Source of the DNA: Treponema sp. C6A8
GTDB taxonomy: Bacteria > Spirochaetota > Spirochaetia > Treponematales > Treponemataceae
Direction: 5' to 3'
Length of the DNA stretch: 64,000 nucleotides
NCBI RefSeq assembly: GCF_000619925.1
Contig: NZ_JHVB01000009.1
Coordinates: 62,001-126,000 of the forward strand
Within the stretch, counting starts at the first letter, position 1. The number at the start of each line of letters is the position of its first letter. Below are positions 1 through 8,157 of this stretch, piece by piece. Under the pieces are notes generated by a model. It was not told where the DNA came from. It saw only the letters and a list, made by a program, of their open reading frames with translations, and did no database searches. The translations under genes and the position numbers were made by a program.

Positions 1-2
1 TT

Positions 3-1400
3 TCTAAGAAAATTTACGGCTGGGACGCACCAATTACTATGCGTTACGACTTTGTAAACCTTAAGGGTGTTCCTGGAAAGATGTCTTCTTCTAAGGGTAA
101 GGTTATTGCTTTGCCTGATGCTCTTGATGTTTATCAGGCTGAAGTTCTCCGCTACATTTTTGCGGGAACTCGTCCTAACACAGAATTTGCCATCAGTTTT
201 GATATGGATGTTCTTAAGGTTTATGAGGACTACGACAAAACTGAACGCATTGTTTACGGAATTGACAAGGCTAAGAGCGAAGACCACTTTAACAAAGAAA
301 AGCGCATTTACATGCTCAGCCAGATTGATGGAAAGATTCCTGAGACAATGCCTTACCAGATTACCTTCCGTATGCTGACAACCCTTCTTCAGATTTATTC
401 TGGAGATGCTGATAAAGTTATTGCTTCTCTTGGTGATGTTAAACCTGAACAGGAAGAAAGACTTCGCCGCCGTATTGCATGTGCATGGTTCTGGATTAAA
501 CATTCTGCTCCGGACTGTGCTCCTGAATTCTGCTTTGAACTCCGTTCTGAAGGAAGTAAAACAAAACTTTCTATTCAGATGGCAGACGCAATTAAGCGCG
601 TAAAGGAGCAGGTTCTTCCAAAGCTTTCTTCATTCCAGACTGATAAGGAGTGTCAGGAAGCAATTTATGCTGTTGCAACTGAACTTGGACTTGACGCAAA
701 GGCTTTGTTCACTGCTTTGTACCAGGCTTTGATTGCAAAAGAGCAGGGGCCTCGTCTTGGAAGCTTTATGAGAATTATCGGTCAGGAACGTCTTGAAAAA
801 CTTTTGGGAAGTGTAGAAGGCGTAAGTGAAGAAGAGCTCAAAAAAGCTGCTTCAGAAAAGAAGCTTACTCCGGCAGAAATCGACAAGCTCCCGCTTGCAG
901 AACGATTCAGCCGCCGTGTAATTCTTAAGGTCAGCAAAATTGAAAAAGTAGAGCAGCATCCGGGAGGAAGCTTCCTTTACATTCTGACTTTGAACTGCGG
1001 CGAAGAAGAGCCTCGCCAGATTGTAAGTTCAATTGTTAAGTTCTATAAGCCGGAAGAACTTTTGAACCGCAATATCGTTCTTGTTTACAACCTTAAGCCT
1101 GCAAACTTCCGCGGTGTACGCAGTAACGGTATGCTGCTTGCTGTAAGCGAAGGCGGAGCTGATGATCATGACACCTGCGAAGTTATTTTTGCTGATGATT
1201 TTGAAGTTGGAACAATTCTTGAACCGGAAGGATTTGATGTTCCAGCAGACGTTGCAGAAATGTGCTTTGTAAAACCAGAAAAGTTTGCTGAAATGTCTCT
1301 TTGTACAAAAGACGGTTTTGTAGAAATTGACGGCAAAAAGATTGGTGCTAACGGCAAATTTGTAAGCGTTGAAAAATATAAGAACGGCGCTATTCATTAA
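3..1400 (+). CDS. lysS: Lysyl-tRNA synthetase, class I, 3' part
   Basis: This gene is cut by the window start; the reading frame is already open at base 3. It charges tRNA-Lys with lysine in the cytoplasm. The KMSSSKG signature is visible early in the visible part, followed by the all-helical anticodon-binding region typical of the class I (archaeal-type) enzyme, which spirochaetes carry in place of class II LysRS. From about visible residue 285 there is an extra C-terminal OB-fold of the Trbp111/EMAP II tRNA-binding type, recognisable from the HPGGS, QIVSSI, YKPEEL and RGVRSNGM stretches. The HIGH motif must lie upstream, outside the window. A bidirectional terminator follows at 1508-1536. 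Confidence 0.93.
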   Translation, partial: SKKIYGWDAPITMRYDFVNLKGVPGKMSSSKGKVIALPDALDVYQAEVLRYIFAGTRPNTEFAISFDMDVLKVYEDYDKTERIVYGIDKAKSEDHFNKEKRIYMLSQIDGKIPETMPYQITFRMLTTLLQIYSGDADKVIASLGDVKPEQEERLRRRIACAWFWIKHSAPDCAPEFCFELRSEGSKTKLSIQMADAIKRVKEQVLPKLSSFQTDKECQEAIYAVATELGLDAKALFTALYQALIAKEQGPRLGSFMRIIGQERLEKLLGSVEGVSEEELKKAASEKKLTPAEIDKLPLAERFSRRVILKVSKIEKVEQHPGGSFLYILTLNCGEEEPRQIVSSIVKFYKPEELLNRNIVLVYNLKPANFRGVRSNGMLLAVSEGGADDHDTCEVIFADDFEVGTILEPEGFDVPADVAEMCFVKPEKFAEMSLCTKDGFVEIDGKKIGANGKFVSVEKYKNGAIH

Positions 1401-1404
1401 TATT

Positions 1405-1479
1405 GCAAAGGTCGTAGTGCAAATTACAGTTTGCAGCGACACAAACCTTTGCTTAACATTTTGCTTTTAGCAAAATGTT
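1405..1479 (-). repeat. Two-stem intergenic element (family B), copy 1
   Basis: Read on the minus strand this is a 10-bp hairpin (AACATTTTGC / GCAAAATGTT, 1455-1479), a 2-nt spacer, then an 8-bp stem (GCAAAGGT / ACCTTTGC) closing a 32-nt loop at 1413-1444. The loop contains a smaller TGCAAA / TTTGCA stem. The same layout with different arm sequences occurs at 28576-28648, 36247-36318 and 48525-48593. It lies between the convergent lysS and udp genes. Function unknown. Confidence 0.6.
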
Positions 1480-1507
1480 GTGGCAATTTTTTCTAGCAAC
1501 CATAACA

Positions 1508-1536
1508 AAAAGGGGAAGTTCTCAGCTTCCCCTTTT
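1508..1536. terminator. Bidirectional intrinsic terminator
   Basis: AAAAGGGGAAG at 1508-1518 and its exact complement at 1526-1536 form an 11-bp stem with a 7-nt loop. T-rich tracts follow on both strands, so it can end lysS (plus) and udp (minus). Confidence 0.85.
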
Positions 1537-1559
1537 CTATTTAACCTTATAATTTTGGC

Positions 1560-2345
1560 TTACTTACCAGCGGCTTTATCCTGTTTAATCAGAATGCGCA
1601 GGGCCTCTACCGCGGTTTTAATGGCAAGCTCGGTGTCGTGGGCCTGCTTGTTTTCAAGGCCTTTTTTAGCGCGTTCCTGGTTGGCTACTACCAAGAAGCA
1701 GGAACCTACGCGAACGCGGAGGAAGCTTCCGGCTACGAAGAGGGCGGCACTTTCCATTTCGCTTGCAAGACAGCCCAAACGGAGCCAGGCTTCCCACTTA
1801 TTCTGAAGTTCATAACTTACCGGCATAATTTCCGGCTCGTGCTGACCAAAGAAAGAATCTTTACACTGAACAACTCCTGCGTGATTGCGGATTCCAAGAT
1901 TTTTTGCAGCCTGAACCAGGGCATTTGTAACGTCCAGATTTGGAACGGCAGGAAATTCAATCGGAGCAAACTCGCGGCTTGTTCCTTCCATACGGATAGC
2001 ACCGGTTGCAATAACAATGTCACCGCCCATTACATCTTCCTGCATACCGCCGCAGGTTCCAACTCGGATAAAAGTCTTAGCACCACATTTAGCAAGCTCA
2101 TCAATCGCGATTGAAGCTGAAGGGCCACCGATACCTGTAGAAGTTACGCTTACCTTAACTCCGTCCAGCGTTCCTGTGTATGTGACGTATTCGCGTACAT
2201 CTGCAACCAATTTTGCATTGTCAAAATGTTCTGCAATTTTTGCACAGCGTTTCGGGTCACCCGGCATAATTACATATTCGCCAATGTCAGCAGGCCCTAC
2301 ACCTGTGTGATACTGTTTTCCAGAACCTTCTGTATAATCTACCAT
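1560..2345 (-). CDS. udp: Uridine phosphorylase
   Basis: A 261-residue cytoplasmic enzyme of the purine/uridine phosphorylase superfamily, splitting uridine with phosphate into uracil and ribose 1-phosphate for pyrimidine salvage. The family signatures are present: the GDPKR phosphate loop near residue 30, [16 protein letters not shown] near 70-85, RVGTCGG near 96, and the ribose-binding [10 protein letters not shown] near 195-205. A GGAG ribosome-binding site sits just upstream of the ATG. It shares the terminator at 1508-1536 with lysS. A broader nucleoside specificity cannot be excluded from sequence alone. Confidence 0.9.
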   Translation of the reverse strand: MVDYTEGSGKQYHTGVGPADIGEYVIMPGDPKRCAKIAEHFDNAKLVADVREYVTYTGTLDGVKVSVTSTGIGGPSASIAIDELAKCGAKTFIRVGTCGGMQEDVMGGDIVIATGAIRMEGTSREFAPIEFPAVPNLDVTNALVQAAKNLGIRNHAGVVQCKDSFFGQHEPEIMPVSYELQNKWEAWLRLGCLASEMESAALFVAGSFLRVRVGSCFLVVANQERAKKGLENKQAHDTELAIKTAVEALRILIKQDKAAGK

Positions 2346-2372
2346 AATTTTTTTCTCCTTGTGGTTTTCAAA

Positions 2373-3389
2373 CTAAATATATTTTTCCAAAATCAGGCGT
2401 AAAAGTCCCTTACCGCGGCCGGTCTGGTCTTCGCGAACCTGATTAAGTATTATGCACAATGCTTTCATGGCTGCAGCATTTTTTGCCTTTTTCATAGAAG
2501 GCTTTTCTACTTCTACGACTACCGTCTTGTCTTCCGAACGTTCAACAATGCAGGTACAAGTCCAGAGTGATTTTTCAAGCTGACTACATTCGTATTTTGC
2601 ACTCAAAATCCACTTATTCTGTCTGAGCGAATTCAGCTGGCTCACAGGATTTTCTATCCATTCTTCTGCCGGCTGATAAAGCCAGAACTTTTTGATAAAA
2701 AGATAAGCCGTTCTTGCAACACTCAGCTTAGCACCGATTTCCGTCTTTGCCTTCTGGCTGAATTTCTTTACATCACCGTCGCATTCAAGAGTCAGCTTTG
2801 AAGTATAGGTGTTATCCTTATTTGCGCTTATCTGAAAATTCGTAATCTGAATTGCATATTTTTTGCAGAGCTTTTTCAAAAGGATTATAAAACTTTCCTT
2901 TTCATAATCATTCTTTTCAAAATCAGAAGAAGGATTTAAAAGCGCGTCCACAACCTTCTGTATTGCTTCAACATTCCATTCCGAATCAACTGCAACAGCG
3001 CCAAGAATTGATTCAAGTAAATCACCTTCCCTCTTTCCGACAATTCTTTCAAAGGGAAGCTTTTTTGCAAATTTAGTAAATCCCGCAATTTCAATTTTTT
3101 CAGCAAGATTTTCATTCTTAATCAGCTCTGAATTTCGCTGGGTAAGGGAACATTCAGTTTCCCTGGAAGCCAGCTGCTTTTTCTTAATCTTACAGAAATA
3201 TTCAGCAAATTCCTTGGCAAGAACAAAAGACAAAACCTTATCGCCAAAATATTCCAGAAGTTCATAATCCATATGCTCAGGATTTTTTCTTGAGAAAGCC
3301 TTTGTCGTAAAAGCCTGCTCAAGAAGTTTGGGATTTGAGAAAGTGTAATTAATCTTTTGCTGAATCAATTCCAGATCTGATTTTGTCAT
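2373..3389 (-). CDS. RNase III-like protein with two dsRNA-binding-like domains
   Basis: The first 150 residues form an RNase III domain. The metal-binding residues appear intact: E43, E46 and D50 in ELLEYFGD, and D123 and E126 in DLLESILGA. The protein has 338 residues against about 230 for ordinary bacterial RNase III. The extra length looks like a second dsRNA-binding fold: one around residues 165-235 (ending RTAYLFIKK) and one around 255-325 (ending KKAKNAAAMKALCIIL). It could be an accessory RNase III beside a canonical rnc elsewhere, or the only copy. A TATAAT box lies 10 nt before the ATG, so the 5' leader would be very short. The second dsRBD is inferred from pattern, not a profile search. 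Confidence 0.75.
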   Translation of the reverse strand: MTKSDLELIQQKINYTFSNPKLLEQAFTTKAFSRKNPEHMDYELLEYFGDKVLSFVLAKEFAEYFCKIKKKQLASRETECSLTQRNSELIKNENLAEKIEIAGFTKFAKKLPFERIVGKREGDLLESILGAVAVDSEWNVEAIQKVVDALLNPSSDFEKNDYEKESFIILLKKLCKKYAIQITNFQISANKDNTYTSKLTLECDGDVKKFSQKAKTEIGAKLSVARTAYLFIKKFWLYQPAEEWIENPVSQLNSLRQNKWILSAKYECSQLEKSLWTCTCIVERSEDKTVVVEVEKPSMKKAKNAAAMKALCIILNQVREDQTGRGKGLLRLILEKYI

Positions 3390-3450
3390 AAACTATTTCA
3401 TTATATCACAGCGCGATAAAATGCACACTCAAATTTACAACAATATTTTT

Positions 3451-3479
3451 TTCACTTTTTCCGCCACCTCGTTTATAAT
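3451..3479 (+). promoter_or_regulatory. Leaderless-type promoter of the GH3 gene
   Basis: TTCACT (3451-3456) and a perfect TATAAT (3474-3479) are 17 bp apart. The TATAAT ends 6 nt before the ATG at 3486, so transcription should start at or next to the start codon. No Shine-Dalgarno sequence is present. Confidence 0.6.
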
Positions 3480-3485
3480 TTTTCT

Positions 3486-5990
3486 ATGGATAAGAACACT
3501 AACGTAAAAGAAATTTTGAACGGTCTGACTCTTAAAGAGAAAATCAGACTTTTGAACGGCGTTGGCGGCTGGTACACCTCTGACGCAAACGGAAAATTAC
3601 CAAAAATCATGATGACAGACGGACCTCACGGACTTAGAAAGCAGGGTGCAGGTCAGGTTGATATTAACGACTCTATTCCTTCAACCTGCTTCCCTACCGC
3701 AAGCTGCGTTGCAAACTCCTGGGATCTTAATTTAATAAAAGAAATGGCCGGCGCAATTGCTGACCAGGCCTTACAGGAGGAAGTTGGCATTGTTCTTGGC
3801 TGCGGAATGAATATCAAACGCTCGCCAATGTGCGGACGAAACTTTGAATATTTTTCTGAAGACCCTCTTCTGGCAGGTTCTCTTGCAACTGCTTATGTTG
3901 ACGCAATGCAAAAGAGAAACGTAGGAACTTCCATCAAGCATTTTGCCTGCAATAATCAGGAAACCCGCCGCCAGTCTTCGGATTCCATTGTTGACGAACG
4001 AGCCCTCCGAGAAATCTATCTGCGTCCTTTTGAGATTGCTGTCCGCAATGCCCAGCCTTCTACAATCATGGCTTCCTACAACAAAATCAACGGAAAGTAC
4101 ACCTGCCAGAATAAAAAGATTATCAAAGACATTCTGCGCGATGAATGGGGATTTAAAGGTGCCCTGATTTCTGACTGGGGTGCCGCCGTTGACTTCCCGG
4201 CCTGCATAAAAGCGGGATTAAATCTTGCAATGCCTGATTCTGGCGGCTATCAGCCTGGCCAGCTTGAAAAGGCATTTAAACGTGGTGAAATCACAGAAGA
4301 AGAAATTGACCGCGCATGCGAAAAGGTAATTGAAATCGTTCTTCGCTTTGCAAACAATCAGAAAATAAAGGCTGATTACAAAAAGGCTCATTTGACCGCA
4401 AAAAAAATTGCAGAAAACTCGGCAGTTCTTCTAAAAAATGACGGCGCCCTGCCTCTCAAGCCTCAGAAAATCATCATTCTGGGACAAATGGCAGAAGACA
4501 TGCGTATTCAGGGAGGAGGTTCCAGCCATATCAACGCAACTCAAGGTCCGAATGTAATTGAATGCCTCAAGAACAAGGGCTTTGAAATTGAATACGAACC
4601 AGCATATCCGGCTGATGATAAGGTGGAAAGCACTTCTGACCAGGAACGAAAGGCTCTGGCAGAAAAAGCAGTAGCTCTTGCAAAAAAAGGCGCAGAAGAA
4701 AATATCCCTATTCTACTTTTCTGCGGTCTTACAAACCGAACAGAAGGAGAAGGCTTTGACCGCCACGATATGGCACTTCCTGACGAGCAGCTCAAAGTCA
4801 TCAATAAGATTTTTACAGTTAACACAAAAGTGATTGCAGTTACCTTTGGCGGTTCGCCATTTGCCCTTCCTTTTTATGACGATTTGAGCGCCATCCTTCA
4901 TATGGCACTGGCAGGCGAGTCTTGCGGAGAAGCCTGTGCGGCACTTCTTTCAGGAGAAGTTAATCCAGGTGGGAAACTTTCTGAAAGCTTCCCATATTCA
5001 GAAAGAGACGTTCCATCGCGCGCAACCTGGGGCAAAGAAGAAAGTGCAATTGAATACCGCGAAAGCATTTTCACAGGTTACCGCTATTACGACACTTTCA
5101 AAGTACCGGTTCGCTTTGATTTCGGCTTCGGACTTTCCTACACAAGCTTTGAATATTCAAATCTGAAAGTTTCTGCTTCTGACTTTGATGCCTCTGATGC
5201 TAACGAGGCAATTGGAAACGTAGGTGCCAGCTGCGGCTACGGTGACACAGCAAATGCTAAAAACAAGCTGACTGTAACTTTCAGCCTGAAAAACACAGGA
5301 AAGTTTGCCGGTTCAGAAGTTGTTCAGCTTTACGTAAAAAATCCTGAATGCGATTATCTTCGTGCAAACAAGGAACTTCGAGCCTTTACAAAAGTTTTCC
5401 TCGAAGCAGGCGAAGAAAAAGAAGTTAGCCTTGAACTTGACGCTAAAGCCTTCAGCCTCTTTGACGTTGAAAGCAAAAAATATATTGCGCCTTCGGGAGT
5501 TTACGAAATCCAGATTGCAGCATCACTGTCTGATGTAAAACTGTCTGAAAAAATCACCGTAAAGGGAATAGACTACAAGGCAAATGACAAAGAGCGCCTT
5601 CCTTCATACTTTAATGCCGTTGACGGCGAAATCTTCAGACACAAGGATTTTGCAAGCCTCTACAAAGAGCCTCTTCCGGACGACAGCGCCCCGGTTCCAG
5701 GAACCTTTACAATTTACAATTCCCTTGCCGAAGGAGCTACTATCAGTAAGTACTGTAAAAAGCAGCTTGATAAGATTGTAAACGGAATTATAGAAGACAA
5801 CAAAAAAATGGGCCGCAACGAAAACGACCCAGCCGTAAAAATCGCCGTCTGCGGTATGAGTGAAAACCCGATTGAAAGCATCATCCTTCTGACCGCCTGT
5901 AAGTTCAAGCCAAAGTTCGCCAGGGCCCTGGTACACCTTGTAAACCGCAGGTTCTTAGCCGCATGCAGGGAACTTATATTTGGAAGGTAA
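3486..5990 (+). CDS. Beta-glucosidase, glycoside hydrolase family 3
   Basis: An 834-residue retaining beta-glycosidase that releases terminal glucose (or xylose) from oligosaccharides. The N-terminal TIM-barrel has MTDGPHGLR, the KHFACNNQE substrate-binding loop and the nucleophile Asp in LISDWGA near residue 230. The alpha/beta sandwich follows, then a fibronectin III-like domain (SLKNTGKFAGSEVVQLYV). The last 110 residues are a less common tail with no motif I recognise. There is no signal peptide, so it should act in the cytoplasm on imported oligosaccharides. The gene appears leaderless and ends at a family A structured repeat. Exact sugar specificity cannot be read from sequence. Confidence 0.9.
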   Translation: MDKNTNVKEILNGLTLKEKIRLLNGVGGWYTSDANGKLPKIMMTDGPHGLRKQGAGQVDINDSIPSTCFPTASCVANSWDLNLIKEMAGAIADQALQEEVGIVLGCGMNIKRSPMCGRNFEYFSEDPLLAGSLATAYVDAMQKRNVGTSIKHFACNNQETRRQSSDSIVDERALREIYLRPFEIAVRNAQPSTIMASYNKINGKYTCQNKKIIKDILRDEWGFKGALISDWGAAVDFPACIKAGLNLAMPDSGGYQPGQLEKAFKRGEITEEEIDRACEKVIEIVLRFANNQKIKADYKKAHLTAKKIAENSAVLLKNDGALPLKPQKIIILGQMAEDMRIQGGGSSHINATQGPNVIECLKNKGFEIEYEPAYPADDKVESTSDQERKALAEKAVALAKKGAEENIPILLFCGLTNRTEGEGFDRHDMALPDEQLKVINKIFTVNTKVIAVTFGGSPFALPFYDDLSAILHMALAGESCGEACAALLSGEVNPGGKLSESFPYSERDVPSRATWGKEESAIEYRESIFTGYRYYDTFKVPVRFDFGFGLSYTSFEYSNLKVSASDFDASDANEAIGNVGASCGYGDTANAKNKLTVTFSLKNTGKFAGSEVVQLYVKNPECDYLRANKELRAFTKVFLEAGEEKEVSLELDAKAFSLFDVESKKYIAPSGVYEIQIAASLSDVKLSEKITVKGIDYKANDKERLPSYFNAVDGEIFRHKDFASLYKEPLPDDSAPVPGTFTIYNSLAEGATISKYCKKQLDKIVNGIIEDNKKMGRNENDPAVKIAVCGMSENPIESIILLTACKFKPKFARALVHLVNRRFLAACRELIFGR

Positions 5991-5995
5991 AGTTA

Positions 5996-6153
5996 AAAAA
6001 AAATCAGCGCGAGTGAGCAGGGTGTGGGACAAAAACATTCTATTTTTGGTGCCGCGCTAGCGGCTGTTTGATAGTTTCAAACCAAAAATAGCCATGTAGC
6101 GAGGTACCGAGCGGTTTTGGCTCACACCCTGTGACCGGGAGCTGATTTTTTTT
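5996..6153 (-). repeat. Structured intergenic element (family A), copy 1, reverse orientation
   Basis: Read on the minus strand it shows the full family fold: an outer 13-bp stem (AAAAAAAATCAGC at 5996-6008 with 6141-6153), a variable stem CAGGGTGTG / CACACCCTG, the CAAAACCGC ... CGCTACATG block, an inner stem CTATTTTTG / CAAAAATAG, and the hairpin GCCGC-TAGC-GCGGC. The A/T-tailed outer stem could also act as a bidirectional terminator for the convergent GH3 and ettA genes. Other copies: 34311, 44067, 59516, 63614. Confidence 0.8.
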
Positions 6154-6160
6154 AGGAAGT

Positions 6161-7897
6161 TTATCTGCTCAACTTTCTATACTGCACGCGCTTAGGAACC
6201 CCGGCATCCTCACCAAACTGTTCCTTCTTCCATGCAGCGTATTCAGACCAGTTGCCTTCAAAGAAACGAACTTCTGAATTATTTTCAAATGCAAGAATAT
6301 GAGTACAGATACGGTCCAGGAACCAGCGGTCATGGCTTACAACCATTGCACAACCGGCAAAGTCCTCAAGTGCTTCTTCAAGGGCACGAACTGTCTGAAC
6401 ATCAAGGTCGTTTGTAGGTTCGTCGAACAAAAGTACATTTCCACTCTCTTTGAGCATCATACCAAGGTTCAGGCGGTTCTTTTCTCCACCGGAAAGTACG
6501 CTTACCTTTTTGTTCTGGTCAGGTCCTGCAAAGTTAAACCAGCCGCAGTAGGCATGGGCATTTACTTCACGAACGCCGCCTTCAAGAGCGCGGCCTTTTT
6601 CATCAACAGCACCAAGTTTTACAAGGTCTCCGCCACCACCCAAAGTTTCGTAAACAGTCTTGTTTTCATCAAGACCAGTACGCATCTGATCAACGTAAAC
6701 GAGTTTTACAGTCTGTCCAACCTTAATACTTCCTGCATCAGGCTTTTCTCCACCAGGAAGACCAGCAGCATCAGCAATCATCTTGAAAAGTGTTGTTTTA
6801 CCGGCACCGTTAGGACCAACAATACCAACAATTGCACCGGCAGGAATATGAAGGTCAAGCTTTTCAAACAAGAGCTTATCGCCGAATGATTTAGAAACAC
6901 CTTCAAAATCAATTACCTGACCGCCCAAGCGAGGACCAGCCGGAATAGAAATCTGTGTATCTTTAAGCTGTTTCTTGCTTTCCTGAGCCATAAGCTCGTT
7001 ATAGCGTGTAATGTGTTCCTTATGCTTTGCCTGGCGGCCTTTTGCACCCATGTGGATCCATTCAAGCTCGCGCTGAATTTCCTTCTGTCGTGCAGATTCA
7101 TTTTTATTTTCAAGAGCAAGGCGCTGATTTTTCTGTTCAAGCCAGCTTGAGTAGTTTCCTTTGAACGGATAACCTTCTCCGCGGTCAAGCTCAAGAATCC
7201 AGCCGGCAACTTCATCAAGGAAGTAGCGGTCATGAGTAATCGCAATTACAGTTCCAGGATAGTCGTGCAGATGTTTTTCTAGCCATGCAACAGTTTCGGC
7301 ATCCAAGTGGTTTGTAGGTTCGTCCAAAAGAAGAATGTCCGGTTTCTGAAGCAGAAGTCGGCAAAGGGCAACTCGGCGGCGTTCACCACCGGAAAGTACG
7401 TCAACAACCTGATCTCCCGGCGGGCAGCGCAAAGCATCCATGGCAAGTTCAAGGTTGTTATCAAGATTCCATGCATCAAGCATATCAAGCTTTTCCTGAA
7501 CCTCAGCCTGACGAGCCGCAAGCTTATCAAAATCAGCATCTGGGTCGCCGTAAGCTTCTCCAATCTTATCAAATTCTTCAAGAAGGTCAGTAATTTCCTT
7601 TACGCCCTCTCTTACAACTTCCATTACAGTTTTTCCAGGCTCAAGATAAGGCTCCTGTTCAAGATAGCCGATTGTATAGCCCGGTGCCAGAGTAGTCTCA
7701 CCCGCAAAATCCTTATCAACACCGGCAAGAATCTTAAAAAGCGAAGATTTACCCGAACCGTTGGCACCAATTACGCCGATTTTTGCGCCATAGTAATATG
7801 AAATACTCACATCCTTCAGAACAACCTTAGTTCCGTAGCTGCGAGTAACTCTGTCCATAGTGTATATAATCTTCTTGTCATCAAAGGTCTTTGCCAT
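6161..7897 (-). CDS. ettA: Energy-dependent translational throttle protein EttA (ABC-F)
   Basis: A soluble 578-residue protein with two ABC ATPase domains and no membrane part. In the EttA family it binds the ribosomal E site and gates elongation by energy state. Each half has a Walker A (GANGSGKSS, GPNGAGKTT), an ABC signature (LSGGERRR, LSGGEKNR) and Walker B (LLLDEPTNHLD, LLFDEPTNDLD), with the charged linker between them. The start YTMDRVTRSYG matches EttA. I chose the ATG at 7897 because AGGA sits 8 nt upstream; a longer reading from 7936 has no such site. The roughly 110-nt leader holds a short ORF and a folded segment, described separately. Confidence 0.92.
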   Translation of the reverse strand: MAKTFDDKKIIYTMDRVTRSYGTKVVLKDVSISYYYGAKIGVIGANGSGKSSLFKILAGVDKDFAGETTLAPGYTIGYLEQEPYLEPGKTVMEVVREGVKEITDLLEEFDKIGEAYGDPDADFDKLAARQAEVQEKLDMLDAWNLDNNLELAMDALRCPPGDQVVDVLSGGERRRVALCRLLLQKPDILLLDEPTNHLDAETVAWLEKHLHDYPGTVIAITHDRYFLDEVAGWILELDRGEGYPFKGNYSSWLEQKNQRLALENKNESARQKEIQRELEWIHMGAKGRQAKHKEHITRYNELMAQESKKQLKDTQISIPAGPRLGGQVIDFEGVSKSFGDKLLFEKLDLHIPAGAIVGIVGPNGAGKTTLFKMIADAAGLPGGEKPDAGSIKVGQTVKLVYVDQMRTGLDENKTVYETLGGGGDLVKLGAVDEKGRALEGGVREVNAHAYCGWFNFAGPDQNKKVSVLSGGEKNRLNLGMMLKESGNVLLFDEPTNDLDVQTVRALEEALEDFAGCAMVVSHDRWFLDRICTHILAFENNSEVRFFEGNWSEYAAWKKEQFGEDAGVPKRVQYRKLSR

Positions 7898-7958
7898 CTT
7901 ATACATCCTATCTAAAAATTTATGACTCACAAGCACAGCTTGTTCGGTACCCTTTTAT

Positions 7959-8013
7959 CGATAATCCTAAAATGACCCTTTCGGCTCATTTTTTAACGGA
8001 TTTTCGATTATCG
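7959..8013 (-). promoter_or_regulatory. Folded leader of ettA
   Basis: Two mutually exclusive foldings are visible. CGATAATC at 7959-7966 can pair with GATTATCG at 8006-8013. Alternatively AATCC (7963-7967) can pair with GGATT (7998-8002), stacked on the hairpin AAAATGA / TCATTTT (7969-7975 with 7986-7992). There is no terminal T tract, so a plain terminator is unlikely. The stop codon of the short upstream ORF lies inside the 8006-8013 arm, so translating that ORF would affect the fold. Confidence 0.5.
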
Positions 8014-8034
8014 GGCATCGAAAGTTTTAGCCAT
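8008..8034 (-). CDS. Short upstream ORF (MAKTFDAR) before ettA
   Basis: An eight-codon ORF whose product begins MAKTFD, the same six residues as EttA itself (MAKTFDDK), about 110 nt upstream of the EttA start. A TATTCT -10 box ends 6 nt before its ATG, the same leaderless spacing seen for many genes here, so it may be translated from the first nucleotide of the ettA mRNA. It is either a regulatory leader peptide or the scar of a short duplication of the ettA 5' end. Expression is inferred, not shown. Confidence 0.45.
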   Translation of the reverse strand: MAKTFDAR

Positions 8035-8068
8035 GAGTATAGAATATAGGAAATTGAATATTTTAGAA

Positions 8069-8157
8069 AGGGGGAAGCCTCCCCCTCGCTTCAGCCTGTT
8101 TGCTGCGCAAACAATCTTCCGCTACCCTCTCTGCGGGGACACCCCGCAACGCCCCCT
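8069..8157 (+). repeat. G/C-flanked dispersed repeat (family C), copy 1
   Basis: A roughly 90-bp element starting AGGGGGAAGCCTCCCCCT, followed by TTCAGCC, an inner GTTTG-CTGCG-CAAAC hairpin, GGGGAC and ending GCCCCCT. Its terminal AGGGGG/CCCCCT sequences are complementary. The copy at 43291-43371 has the same order of blocks. Its right end abuts the stop codon of the GH5 gene. Function unknown. Confidence 0.55.

Noticed and set aside
6299-6889. 196-codon ORF antisense to ettA, and similar long antisense ORFs (1638-2114, 12455-13153, 25495-26238)
   Set aside because: They mirror strongly supported genes on the other strand, have no ribosome-binding site or recognisable product, and are codon-bias shadows.
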